Shown here piece by piece: positions 1 to 7,790 of a stretch of DNA of 64,000 nt. A program made the translations under genes and the position numbers. Location of the stretch: positions 62,001 to 126,000 of the forward strand of contig NZ_JAJEQM010000003.1 of assembly GCF_020687385.1 (NCBI RefSeq). Reading direction: 5' to 3'. How positions within the stretch are numbered: position 1 is the first letter of the stretch; every line of letters starts with the position of its first letter. This DNA comes from Hominilimicola fabiformis (GTDB lineage: Bacteria; Bacillota; Clostridia; UBA1381). The notes beneath the pieces are model-generated. The model saw only the letters and a program-made list of their open reading frames with translations. It searched no databases and was not told where the DNA came from.

Positions 1-3
1 TAT

Positions 4-1113
4 ATGAAGTACAGAGAAATGGCGGGAGAGAAAATATCGGTATTGGGATTCGGTTGTATGAGATTTCCGACAACGTCAAAAAATGCGGAAGACATTGATG
101 CCGAAAAATCAGCAAAAATGCTTGTATACGCTATTGAAAACGGTGTGAACTATTTTGATACAGCGTATGTTTATCACGGCGGAAAAAGTGAAAGTTTTAT
201 AGGCGGAGTTTTAAAGCCGTATCGTGACAAAATACATATTGCCACGAAATGTCCTATATGGGAAGTGAAGTGTGAGGAGGATTTCGACCGTTTGCTTAAC
301 GAACAGCTTGAAAGACTTCAAACCGATTATATTGATTTTTACCTTATGCATGCACTTGATAAGGACAGATTTAAGAATGTTGTCGAAAAATTCAATCTTA
401 TAGACAAGCTCAACAAGGCGAAAGCCGACGGCAAAATCCGTCATATCGGTTTTTCGTTCCATGATGACGTTGAAACATTAAAAAAGATTATTGACGCAAA
501 CCCTAATTGGGAGTTTTGTCAGATACAGCTTAACTATATTAACGTAAAATATCAGGCTGGTCTTGAGGGGCTTGAATATGCACATAAAAAAGGACTTGAC
601 GTGGTTATAATGGAACCGCTTTTGGGCGGTAAACTTGCGAACCCGTCACCGCAGGTCGCAAAAATGCTGTCTGACGAAAAGACGCCTGTTGAGTGGGCAA
701 TGGATTTCCTGTGGAACAGAGAAGAAGTATCACTTCTTTTGAGCGGTATGGGTGCAATGGAACAGGTGCAGTCAAATATAGACTATGCGGATAAAGCGGA
801 AGTGGGTATGCTGACGGAAGAAAATCTTGATATGCTTGCAAAGACAAAAGAGGTATTTGACAAAATGGCACTTGTACCGTGTACAAAATGTGCGTACTGT
901 ATGCCTTGTCCGTTCGGACTTGACATACCTAAAACATTTGAGGCGTACAATGCAACCGCTTCACTCGGTACAGACAGAGCAAAGGCAATTTATGCAGAAC
1001 TTAACAAGGGTGCGGACCAATGTAAGAAATGCAAAAAATGCGAAAAAGTCTGTCCGCAGAGTATTAAAATCAGTCACACAATGACCGAAATTGCAAAAAT
1101 ATTTGCGAAATAA
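4..1113 (+). CDS. Aldo/keto reductase with C-terminal 4Fe-4S ferredoxin domain
   Basis: This 369-residue protein joins an NADPH-dependent aldo/keto reductase TIM barrel (about residues 1-280) to a ferredoxin-like tail. The barrel shows the family's catalytic tetrad context: FDTAYVYHGG (Asp and Tyr), ATKCPIW (Lys) and LMHALD (His). The tail has two cysteine clusters, CTKCAYCMPCP and CKKCKKCEKVCP, typical of two [4Fe-4S] sites. This architecture is common in anaerobic Firmicutes as a predicted AKR oxidoreductase of unknown substrate. The ATG lies only 3 bases inside the window, so the upstream ribosome binding site cannot be checked. A strong hairpin directly follows the stop. It is cytoplasmic, with no signal peptide. 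The family call is firm and the substrate unknown. Confidence 0.9.
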   Translation: MKYREMAGEKISVLGFGCMRFPTTSKNAEDIDAEKSAKMLVYAIENGVNYFDTAYVYHGGKSESFIGGVLKPYRDKIHIATKCPIWEVKCEEDFDRLLNEQLERLQTDYIDFYLMHALDKDRFKNVVEKFNLIDKLNKAKADGKIRHIGFSFHDDVETLKKIIDANPNWEFCQIQLNYINVKYQAGLEGLEYAHKKGLDVVIMEPLLGGKLANPSPQVAKMLSDEKTPVEWAMDFLWNREEVSLLLSGMGAMEQVQSNIDYADKAEVGMLTEENLDMLAKTKEVFDKMALVPCTKCAYCMPCPFGLDIPKTFEAYNATASLGTDRAKAIYAELNKGADQCKKCKKCEKVCPQSIKISHTMTEIAKIFAK

Positions 1114-1119
1114 TTATAA

Positions 1120-1147
1120 AGGCTGTCTGATAAATTTCAGACAGCCT
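1120..1147. terminator. Terminator hairpin, left duplicate flanking mobile repeat copy 1
   Basis: Perfect stem AGGCTGTCTGA/TCAGACAGCCT with a TAAATT loop, 6 bases after the reductase stop. The identical 28 bases recur at 1381-1408. This left copy has lost the U-tract, which is now found only after the right copy. Confidence 0.75.
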
Positions 1148-1380
1148 CAGCGTGTAGACAAAAGTGTCTACACGCTGGCAGAGGTCGAGAAAATAGTTCG
1201 GATTTTGCGAAAATGAACTCGTCGGCGTACGTTTGTACGTTAGAGTTTATTTTCGCAAAAAGTGCACAGGCAAGCCGTATATCGAAGATAGGCTTGCCTG
1301 TTGCTTTTTATAGCTATAAATTAAACTTTAAAATATAAAAATAATATATTGCACGTTCCGGACAATTTGTCGACAGTCTG
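1148..1380. mobile_element. Non-coding MITE-like element, copy 1 (233 bp)
   Basis: This 233-bp element is about 90% identical by eye to 13308-13539 and, without its left end, to 30249-30448. It begins CAGCGTGTAGACAAA; the reverse complement of its end is CAGACTGTCGACAAA, which gives 12 of 15 matching terminal inverted repeats. Inside are three hairpins: a 13-bp stem at 1148-1177, a long stem with arms TTTTGCGAAAAT/ATTTTCGCAAAA, and ACAGGCAAGCC/GGCTTGCCTGT. It has no plausible ORF. It is flanked by an exact 28-bp direct repeat that is the upstream gene's terminator hairpin, so it looks like an insertion with target duplication. Mobility in trans is inferred. Confidence 0.8.
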
Positions 1381-1408
1381 AGGCTGTCTGATAAATTTCA
1401 GACAGCCT
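1381..1408 (+). terminator. Terminator hairpin, right duplicate flanking mobile repeat copy 1
   Basis: Same 28-base hairpin as 1120-1147, here followed by TTTTC, so this copy keeps the original terminator tail. The original left flank stays with the left copy and the right flank with this one, which is the pattern expected of a target-site duplication. Confidence 0.75.
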
Positions 1409-1436
1409 TTTCTTGTATGGAATTTATTATGCGATA

Positions 1437-1466
1437 TTGACTTATACGACGGTAATGTAGTATAAT
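1437..1466 (+). promoter_or_regulatory. Promoter for MBOAT/DHHW pair
   Basis: TTGACT (1437-1442), 18-bp spacer, TATAAT (1461-1466), about 37 bases before the TTG start of the acyltransferase. Confidence 0.65.
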
Positions 1467-1502
1467 CGTTTTTGTAATGAAAAAAACAGGAGGATTGTTC
1501 TT

Positions 1503-2891
1503 TTGGTATTTTCAAGTTTAATGTTTATGTGCATATTTTTGCCGATAGTGCTGATTGCATATAATTTATCGAAAAATCTTACATATAAAAATACAGTACT
1601 GATTATCGCCTCACTTTTTTTCTACGCGTGGGGGGAGCCGATATGGGTAGTGCTTTTGATATTCAGTGCGTTTGTGGATTATATAAACGGACGTATAATT
1701 GATAAATACTATGCGAGGGCAGGTGCAACGATTGCGCTTGTTTCGTCACTTGTGATAAATTTAGGCTTGCTTGCAATGTTTAAATATTCGGGATTTTTTA
1801 TTGAAAACATCAACACGTTTTTACACACGTCAATCCCTAATCCGAATTTCAAACTGCCTATCGGAATATCGTTTTACACATTTCAAACGTTGTCGTATAC
1901 GATAGATATGTACAGAGGAAAAACGCGGGTGCAAAAATCGTTTTTGGGATTTTTGGCATACGTTTCAATGTTTCCGCAGCTTGTCGCAGGACCTATTGTG
2001 CGGTACAGTACGGTTGCGAGCGAACTGAACAGCAGACGTGTTACGGCTGATGATTTTGCATACGGCGTAAAAAGATTTACCGCAGGTATGTGCAAAAAAG
2101 TAATGCTTGCAAACAGTTCGGGTGCGGTTGCGTCAATGGTGCTTGACAGTACAAGACTTACGGTTGCGTCATCATGGCTCGGAATAATAATGTATACATT
2201 TCAGATTTATTTCGATTTTTCTGGTTACAGTGATATGGCGATAGGCTTGGGAAGAATGTTGGGTTTTCACTTTGGTGAAAACTTTGAATATCCGTACATT
2301 TCAAGAAGTATAACCGAATTTTGGAGAAGGTGGCACATATCGCTGTCAACATTTTTCAGAGATTACGTCTATATACCGCTCGGCGGTAACAGATACCACG
2401 CAATACGAAATATATTCATAGTATGGCTTTTAACCGGACTTTGGCACGGAGCAAGCTGGAATTTTATATTTTGGGGATTGTTTTACGGTGTACTTTTGTT
2501 TATTGAAAAAACACTGTTTAAAAAGAAACTTCAAAAAATTCCCGCTCCCATCTGCTATATATACACTATGTTCTTTGTAATACTTGGTTGGGCACTGTTC
2601 TATTTTACGGACTTAAACGCACTTTGGACATTCATAAAGAGTGCATTCGGCGTGGGTACGGCATTGTACGACTTGACGGCGGTGTCAACATTCTGTACGA
2701 ATGCATGGCTTATTGCGGTTTGCGTAATAGCGTCAACTCCGATACCGACAATTATACACAAGAATTTCTGCAAAAAATCAAAGGTATTTGCGGCAATATC
2801 GGAGCCGGTTTTGGTTATTGTCGGACTTGGAGTGTGCTTTGTTCTGCTTGTGGGACAAACATATAATCCGTTTTTGTATTTCAGATTTTAA
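1503..2891 (+). CDS. MBOAT family membrane-bound O-acyltransferase (AlgI/DltB-like)
   Basis: A 462-residue multi-pass membrane protein of the MBOAT family, which moves acyl groups (often acetyl) onto extracellular glycans or teichoic acids. Visible marks are the region around residues 115-165 with LPIGISFYTFQTLSY and the invariant-His region LLTGLWHGASWNFIFWG near residue 315, plus an Arg-rich EFWRRWHISLS motif. About ten hydrophobic segments can be seen. The start is TTG at 1503, chosen because AGGAGG lies 9 bases upstream; an in-frame ATG at 1521 is the alternative. The next gene encodes a DHHW protein and lies 15 bases away, the usual pairing of an MBOAT channel/acyltransferase with an extracellular SGNH/AlgX-like partner. 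The target glycan is unknown. Confidence 0.9.
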   Translation: MVFSSLMFMCIFLPIVLIAYNLSKNLTYKNTVLIIASLFFYAWGEPIWVVLLIFSAFVDYINGRIIDKYYARAGATIALVSSLVINLGLLAMFKYSGFFIENINTFLHTSIPNPNFKLPIGISFYTFQTLSYTIDMYRGKTRVQKSFLGFLAYVSMFPQLVAGPIVRYSTVASELNSRRVTADDFAYGVKRFTAGMCKKVMLANSSGAVASMVLDSTRLTVASSWLGIIMYTFQIYFDFSGYSDMAIGLGRMLGFHFGENFEYPYISRSITEFWRRWHISLSTFFRDYVYIPLGGNRYHAIRNIFIVWLLTGLWHGASWNFIFWGLFYGVLLFIEKTLFKKKLQKIPAPICYIYTMFFVILGWALFYFTDLNALWTFIKSAFGVGTALYDLTAVSTFCTNAWLIAVCVIASTPIPTIIHKNFCKKSKVFAAISEPVLVIVGLGVCFVLLVGQTYNPFLYFRF

Positions 2892-2906
2892 GGAAAGGTG
2901 ACGAAT

Positions 2907-4091
2907 ATGAGAAATAAGCTTACAATCGGTGCATTTCTTCTTATGCTGACAGCTTTTATCGTTGTACTCGCACTTCCGGCGGACGAGGAAAGTATAAAAT
3001 CTGAAAACAGAGTGATGGCAACAATTCCGCCTGTAAATAAGGAAACAGTGTTTTCGGGTGAATTTGAAACAGGTTTTGAAAGCTTTATCGGAGATAATAT
3101 CGCTCATCGTTCACAAATTACCGATTTTTCAAAAACGTTGGACGAAAAAAGAGGATTTGTACCGAAAACAGGTAAAATTATTTCCACAAATAAAGATATA
3201 GGAACGGGTACAACTCAAAAGCAAACTCTTCTTGTTGCGGATAACACTATTATGGAGATGTTTATAAGAAACGATAAAACAGAGCAGGAATATGCCGACG
3301 CGATAAATCGCTATGCCGAAAAACTTCCTGAAAATATAAAACTTTTCAGTATGGTAATTCCGACACAGCTTGAATTTAAAGAACCTATATATAAGAATTT
3401 GCAGGACAGTCAAAAGGATACGATAGACAGTATTTATTCAAAGCTTGACAGCAGGGTGGGTACTGTTGACGCATACGGTTTGCTGTCCGAACATTCAAAT
3501 GAGTACACATATTTCAGAACCGACCACCACTGGACGCAACTCGGCGCGTATTACGGTTACAGTGCGTTTATGAATAAAGAGGGCGGACAAGCGGTAAATA
3601 AAGATGATTACGAAACAGGTAAGATACAAGGCGTACTCGGTTATTTTTATGACAGAGTAAGTTCAGATGTGGCGACAGAACCCGACACGATTGAATGGTA
3701 CGACATTGACTATGATAAGCATATCAAAACAACAATGTATGCAACCGACGAAAAAGGCGAAATGTATTCGTACAACGGTGTGATGTACGACAGAAGTAAA
3801 GCGAATTATAACTTTTTCTTCGGCAGTGACCATCCGATTGTCGAAATGACGAATGAGAAAAATCCTGACGGTAAAACGTTGGTTGTGCTTAAAGATTCGT
3901 ATACAAACGTACTTGCACCATGGCTTATAGAAAGCTATAAAAATGTAATTCTTGTCGATCCGAGAATTTTTGACGGCGATTTTCAGATGATTTTGGATAA
4001 GTATTCACCTGATGAGGTGCTTGTTGTGAATTATATTTTCACGACTGTTTTTTCGGATTATTGTAATTTGCTTGAAAATTTGTACAATTAA
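2907..4091 (+). CDS. DHHW family protein, extracellular partner of the MBOAT acyltransferase
   Basis: A 394-residue protein with an N-terminal hydrophobic segment (about residues 5-24) that acts as a signal anchor, leaving the rest outside the membrane. The family-defining motif TDHHWTQLGAYYGY is present near residue 210, and a later KDSYTN (about residue 330) gives the Asp/Ser features of an AlgX/SGNH-like fold. DHHW proteins are regularly encoded beside MBOAT acyltransferases, so it probably completes acyl transfer to an extracellular polymer; that role is inferred from the pairing. ATG 2907 is preferred to the in-frame GTG at 2898 because AGGAAAGG sits 8 bases before it. A terminator follows directly. 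Confidence 0.85.
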   Translation: MRNKLTIGAFLLMLTAFIVVLALPADEESIKSENRVMATIPPVNKETVFSGEFETGFESFIGDNIAHRSQITDFSKTLDEKRGFVPKTGKIISTNKDIGTGTTQKQTLLVADNTIMEMFIRNDKTEQEYADAINRYAEKLPENIKLFSMVIPTQLEFKEPIYKNLQDSQKDTIDSIYSKLDSRVGTVDAYGLLSEHSNEYTYFRTDHHWTQLGAYYGYSAFMNKEGGQAVNKDDYETGKIQGVLGYFYDRVSSDVATEPDTIEWYDIDYDKHIKTTMYATDEKGEMYSYNGVMYDRSKANYNFFFGSDHPIVEMTNEKNPDGKTLVVLKDSYTNVLAPWLIESYKNVILVDPRIFDGDFQMILDKYSPDEVLVVNYIFTTVFSDYCNLLENLYN

Positions 4092-4096
4092 CAAAG

Positions 4097-4133
4097 AAGC
4101 GGTTTCTTTTTTATAAAGAATTACCGCTTTTTT
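4097..4133 (+). terminator. Intrinsic terminator after DHHW gene
   Basis: Stem AAGCGGT (4097-4103) / ACCGCTT (4123-4129) followed by a T run. Confidence 0.7.
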
Positions 4134-4134
4134 C

Positions 4135-4163
4135 TTTACAATAACAATTCGTTATGATATAAT
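4135..4163 (+). promoter_or_regulatory. Promoter for GH112 phosphorylase
   Basis: TTTACA (4135-4140), 17-bp spacer, TATAAT (4158-4163), 36 bases before the ATG. AGGAGAG precedes the start codon. The -35 lies inside the T-rich tail of the upstream terminator. Confidence 0.7.
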
Positions 4164-4199
4164 TCTAGTATTGAGAAAAAACAAAAAGGAGAGAATGAA

Positions 4200-6341
4200 A
4201 TGGGTAAGACTAAAGGCGGTTTCACACTTCCGGGTGAAAGCGGTTATGAAAAGCTAACACTTGAAATGGCTGAAAAATGGGGTGCAGACGTAATCAGAGA
4301 TTCTGACGGTACGGAATTGTCACCTGAAATTATAAATGCGGGTTACGGAATTTATTCTACAATTTGTATTATTCGTGACCATAACGAGTGGGCAAAGCAA
4401 AACACAGATAAATTACAGCAGTCATTCCTTATGACAAATCCTGTTGTTGCGGAAAGCGACAGTGTTAAGATTGACCTTATGAAGGACTTCTTTAACGAAC
4501 AGTTCAAGATTAACGAGTCTGACGAATCAAAGGCATATTGGCAGGTATTCGACAGAACTACAAATGAAGAAGTTAAGGATTGGACATATGAAAACGGCGT
4601 TGTTACGGTAAATGGTGTAACACCTTGGCATAAGTACACAGTAAACTTCCTTGCATACAGAATTTGGGAAGAAATTTCAATGTACAATCATACAACAAAT
4701 AATTGGGACAAGGAACATCTAATGCAGATTGATCCGAGATACCCTGAAACACAGCAATATATGCTTGATTGGATGAAGAACTGGTGCGAAACACACCCTG
4801 CAACAACAGTTGTTCGTTTCACATCAATGTTCTATAACTTCGTATGGATTTGGGGTTCAAACGAGAGAAACAGAGATTTATTCTCAGATTGGGCGTCATA
4901 TGACTTTACGGTTTCTCCGCTTGCTCTAAAGGAATTTGAAAAGAAGTACGGTTATGCACTTACTTCAGAGGACTTCATCAATAAGGGCGAACTTCACGCT
5001 ACACATATGACTTGTGACAAGAAAAAGCTTGATTGGATGGAATTCATCAATGATTTTGTTGTTGACTTCGGTAAAAAGCTTGTTGACCTTGTACATACAT
5101 ACGGTAAAAAGGCTTATGTATTCTATGATGACAGCTGGGTAGGTGTTGAGCCTTGGGGCAAAAGATTTAAGGACTTCGGCTTTGACGGCCTTATCAAGTG
5201 CGTATTCAACGGCTTTGAGGCAAGACTTTGTGCAGGCGTTGACGTAGTTGAAACTCACGAAATCAGACTTCACCCATATTTGTTCCCTGTAGGTCTTGGC
5301 GGTGCTCCTACATTTATGGAGGGCGGTAATCCTACACTTGAAGCAAAGGGATATTGGAAGAACGTAAGACGTGCACTTCTTCGTGCACCTATCGACAGAA
5401 TCGGTCTTGGCGGTTACCTTTCATTGACATTGCCGTTCCCTGATTTCAACGACTATATCGAAAAGATTGCAGACGAATTCAGAGAAATAAAGGAATTCCA
5501 TAAGGCAGGTAAGCCATACGTTTTAAAACCGAGAGTTGCCGTTCTTACATTCTGGGGCAGTCTGCGTTCATGGACTTGTGCAGGTCACTATCACGAACAC
5601 CCTGAACTTGATCTTATAAATATTATCGAGGCTCTTTCAGGTATGCCGTTTGACGTTGAGTTTATCAGCTTTGACGACCTAAAGAATAAGGGACTTGACA
5701 ATTACGACGTTGTTATTAATGCCGGATTTGCAGGAAGCGCATGGTCAGGCGGAGAACAATGGAAAGACGAAAAGGTTGTTTCACTTCTTACAGAGTGGGT
5801 AAACAACGGCGGTGCATTCATCGGTGTAAACGAACCGTCTGCAACAGATGGTTACGATACATTCTTCCGTATGTCACACGTTCTTGGCGTAAGCGAAGAT
5901 ACAGGTGCAAGAATTTGTCACGGTAAGTATTCGTTTGACGTTGAAAACAACGGTGCGGTTGTAGACGGCACGGTTCTTGCAGGTAAAAACAAGGTTTATC
6001 TTGTTGACGGCGAAACAAAGGTGCTTGCAGCTGACGGAGATATGCCGACAGTTACAACTCATAAGTTCGGTAAAGGTACCGGTGTTTATATGTCAAGCTT
6101 TAAGCATGGCGAAGTTAATAACAGAACACTTCTTAACCTTATTCTTACTGCCGCAGGCGAAAGCACAGACCAAAAGTATTTGACAGATAACGTAAATACA
6201 GAGTGCTGCTATTATCCTGAAGGCAAACAGCTTGTTGTTATCAATAATGCGGATACAGAACAAACTGCAACAGTTAAGACTGACGCAGGTGATAAGACTG
6301 TAACACTTAGTGCATTTGATACACAGATAGTACAGCTGTAA
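4200..6341 (+). CDS. GH112 phosphorylase: galactosyl-beta-1,4-L-rhamnose phosphorylase or lacto-/galacto-N-biose phosphorylase
   Basis: A 713-residue cytoplasmic enzyme of glycoside hydrolase family 112, matching the family start (GGFTLPGESGYEKLTLEMAEKWGADVIRDSDGTELSP, shown here in parts: GFTLPGESGYE and WGADVIRDSDGTE). GH112 enzymes cleave beta-galactosides with phosphate, giving galactose-1-phosphate and the second sugar. The YDDSWVG motif around residues 309-315 holds the aspartate that serves as general acid in the family. There is no signal peptide, so it acts on imported disaccharide. Nearby GH53 galactanase and GH105 rhamnogalacturonyl hydrolase genes favour galactosyl-rhamnose from rhamnogalacturonan I over host-type lacto-N-biose, but the acceptor specificity is inferred from context. 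It has its own promoter and is probably transcribed alone or into the MATE gene. Confidence 0.85.
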   Translation: MGKTKGGFTLPGESGYEKLTLEMAEKWGADVIRDSDGTELSPEIINAGYGIYSTICIIRDHNEWAKQNTDKLQQSFLMTNPVVAESDSVKIDLMKDFFNEQFKINESDESKAYWQVFDRTTNEEVKDWTYENGVVTVNGVTPWHKYTVNFLAYRIWEEISMYNHTTNNWDKEHLMQIDPRYPETQQYMLDWMKNWCETHPATTVVRFTSMFYNFVWIWGSNERNRDLFSDWASYDFTVSPLALKEFEKKYGYALTSEDFINKGELHATHMTCDKKKLDWMEFINDFVVDFGKKLVDLVHTYGKKAYVFYDDSWVGVEPWGKRFKDFGFDGLIKCVFNGFEARLCAGVDVVETHEIRLHPYLFPVGLGGAPTFMEGGNPTLEAKGYWKNVRRALLRAPIDRIGLGGYLSLTLPFPDFNDYIEKIADEFREIKEFHKAGKPYVLKPRVAVLTFWGSLRSWTCAGHYHEHPELDLINIIEALSGMPFDVEFISFDDLKNKGLDNYDVVINAGFAGSAWSGGEQWKDEKVVSLLTEWVNNGGAFIGVNEPSATDGYDTFFRMSHVLGVSEDTGARICHGKYSFDVENNGAVVDGTVLAGKNKVYLVDGETKVLAADGDMPTVTTHKFGKGTGVYMSSFKHGEVNNRTLLNLILTAAGESTDQKYLTDNVNTECCYYPEGKQLVVINNADTEQTATVKTDAGDKTVTLSAFDTQIVQL

Positions 6342-6377
6342 TAAAATAAAGACTAACTGTAATAAAATAAAGACTAA
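6336..6377 (+). repeat. 21-bp perfect tandem duplication over the GH112 stop codon
   Basis: The 21 bases at 6336-6356 (CTGTAATAAAATAAAGACTA plus A) are repeated exactly at 6357-6377. The first copy contains the GH112 stop codon; the second runs into the next terminator. Confidence 0.85.
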
Positions 6378-6408
6378 CGAGCTGTTAGAAATTAACAGCT
6401 CGTTTTGT
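6377..6408 (+). terminator. Intrinsic terminator after GH112 gene
   Basis: Stem ACGAGCTGTTA (6377-6387) / TAACAGCTCGT (6393-6403) followed by TTTG. Confidence 0.75.
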
Positions 6409-6425
6409 ATATTGAGGTGTATTTA

Positions 6426-7775
6426 ATGGATAAAAATAATCAGCTTGAAACCGCACCGATAGGAAAACTTGTGTTTAAGCTTGCGATACCGACTGTTATG
6501 GCACAGCTTGTAAACTTGCTTTATAACATAGTTGACAGAATTTATGTCGGACGAATACCGGAGATAGGCTCACTTTCGCTTGCAGGCTTGGGTGTTACGT
6601 TTCCTATAATATTGCTTGTTTCGGCATTTGCAATGCTTGCAGGTATGGGCGGTGCGTCAAGAGCGGCGGTAAGCATGGGAGAAAAAGACAACGACAAAGC
6701 AGAGAAAATACTCGGCAACTGTACAATGCTGCTTATAATATTTTCGGTAGTGCTGGCGGTTGTGTTTATGCTTACGAAAAATCAGATATTGATGAAATTC
6801 GGCGCAAGTGAGGCAACTTTGCCGTATGCGTCGGATTATATAAGCATATATCTTGTCGGTACGATATTTGTACAGATTGCGTTGGGACTGAATTTGTTTA
6901 TAACAAATCAAGGCTTTGCAAAAACAAGTATGATGACCGTTTGCATAGGTGCGGTGCTGAATATTGTGCTTGACCCGATTTTTATATATGTGTTCGGAAT
7001 GGGCGTAAAGGGTGCGGCGCTTGCAACGATAATTTCGCAAGGTGTATCGTGTTTGTGGGTGCTGAAATTTTTGACGGGTAAAAAGACCATTTTGAAAATC
7101 AGACTTAAAAATCTTGTTTTGGACGGAAAAATCGTTACTTCGGTTTTGTCGCTCGGTGTGTCACCGTTTATAATGCAGGCAACGGAATGTTTAATTCAGC
7201 TTACATTCAACAACGGTATGCTTAAATACGGAAATGACCTGTATGTTGCACTGATGTCGATACTGTTCAGCTTGACACAGCTTATATGGATGCCGCTTAA
7301 CGGTTTTTCGCAAGGCGCACAGCCTGTTATCGGATATAATTACGGTGCAAAGCGTTTTGACAGAGTGAAAAAAGCGTTTAAACTTCAATTTACGGTAAGT
7401 ATATGTTTCTCTCTTTTTGCGGTTGCGCTTGTCGAAGTGTTCCCAACGGCGTTTTTGAAGATGTTCACAAATGACCAAGAGCTTATAGATATAGGTATAA
7501 ACTCAACTCGTCTTTTCCTTGCAGGTATGTCTGTGATGGGTGCACAGTGTGCGTGTCAGCAGACGTTTTTGGCATTGGGCGAGGCGAAAATATCAATGTT
7601 TCTTGCGTGCCTTAGAAAAATTATACTTCTGTTTCCGCTGGCACTTATACTTCCGAATATCGCAAATATGGGAGTGTGGGGATTGCTTTTGGCGGAGCCG
7701 GTAAGTGATGTCGTTGCGGCAAGCTGTACAACGATAATGTTTACAATAAGAAGCAGAAAAATATTAAAACAATAA
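6426..7775 (+). CDS. MATE family efflux transporter
   Basis: A 449-residue multidrug and toxin extrusion protein that exports drugs or metabolites using a Na+ or H+ gradient. About twelve membrane segments are visible in two similar halves, with family motifs PIGKLVFKLAIPTVMAQ at the N-terminus and the NGFSQGAQPVIGYNYGAK motif near residue 305. The ATG at 6426 is preferred over the TTG at 6405 because TGAGGTG lies 6 bases before it and the upstream codons lie in the terminator tail. The galactanase gene follows 15 bases later, so the two are probably cotranscribed. The substrate is not predictable, and a link to the pectin genes is positional only. Confidence 0.9.
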   Translation: MDKNNQLETAPIGKLVFKLAIPTVMAQLVNLLYNIVDRIYVGRIPEIGSLSLAGLGVTFPIILLVSAFAMLAGMGGASRAAVSMGEKDNDKAEKILGNCTMLLIIFSVVLAVVFMLTKNQILMKFGASEATLPYASDYISIYLVGTIFVQIALGLNLFITNQGFAKTSMMTVCIGAVLNIVLDPIFIYVFGMGVKGAALATIISQGVSCLWVLKFLTGKKTILKIRLKNLVLDGKIVTSVLSLGVSPFIMQATECLIQLTFNNGMLKYGNDLYVALMSILFSLTQLIWMPLNGFSQGAQPVIGYNYGAKRFDRVKKAFKLQFTVSICFSLFAVALVEVFPTAFLKMFTNDQELIDIGINSTRLFLAGMSVMGAQCACQQTFLALGEAKISMFLACLRKIILLFPLALILPNIANMGVWGLLLAEPVSDVVAASCTTIMFTIRSRKILKQ

Positions 7776-7790
7776 AAAGGAGTGTGCTGT

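Noticed and set aside
1148-1380. Mobile repeat as a small-RNA gene or riboswitch
   Set aside because: Three copies beside unrelated genes, terminal inverted repeats and hairpin duplication at the flanks fit a mobile element better; no consistent promoter faces it. Transcription is not excluded.
1321-1515. Minus-strand 64-residue ORF across the mobile repeat and MBOAT promoter
   Set aside because: It crosses the repeat edge and a terminator hairpin and has no ribosome binding site or family similarity.
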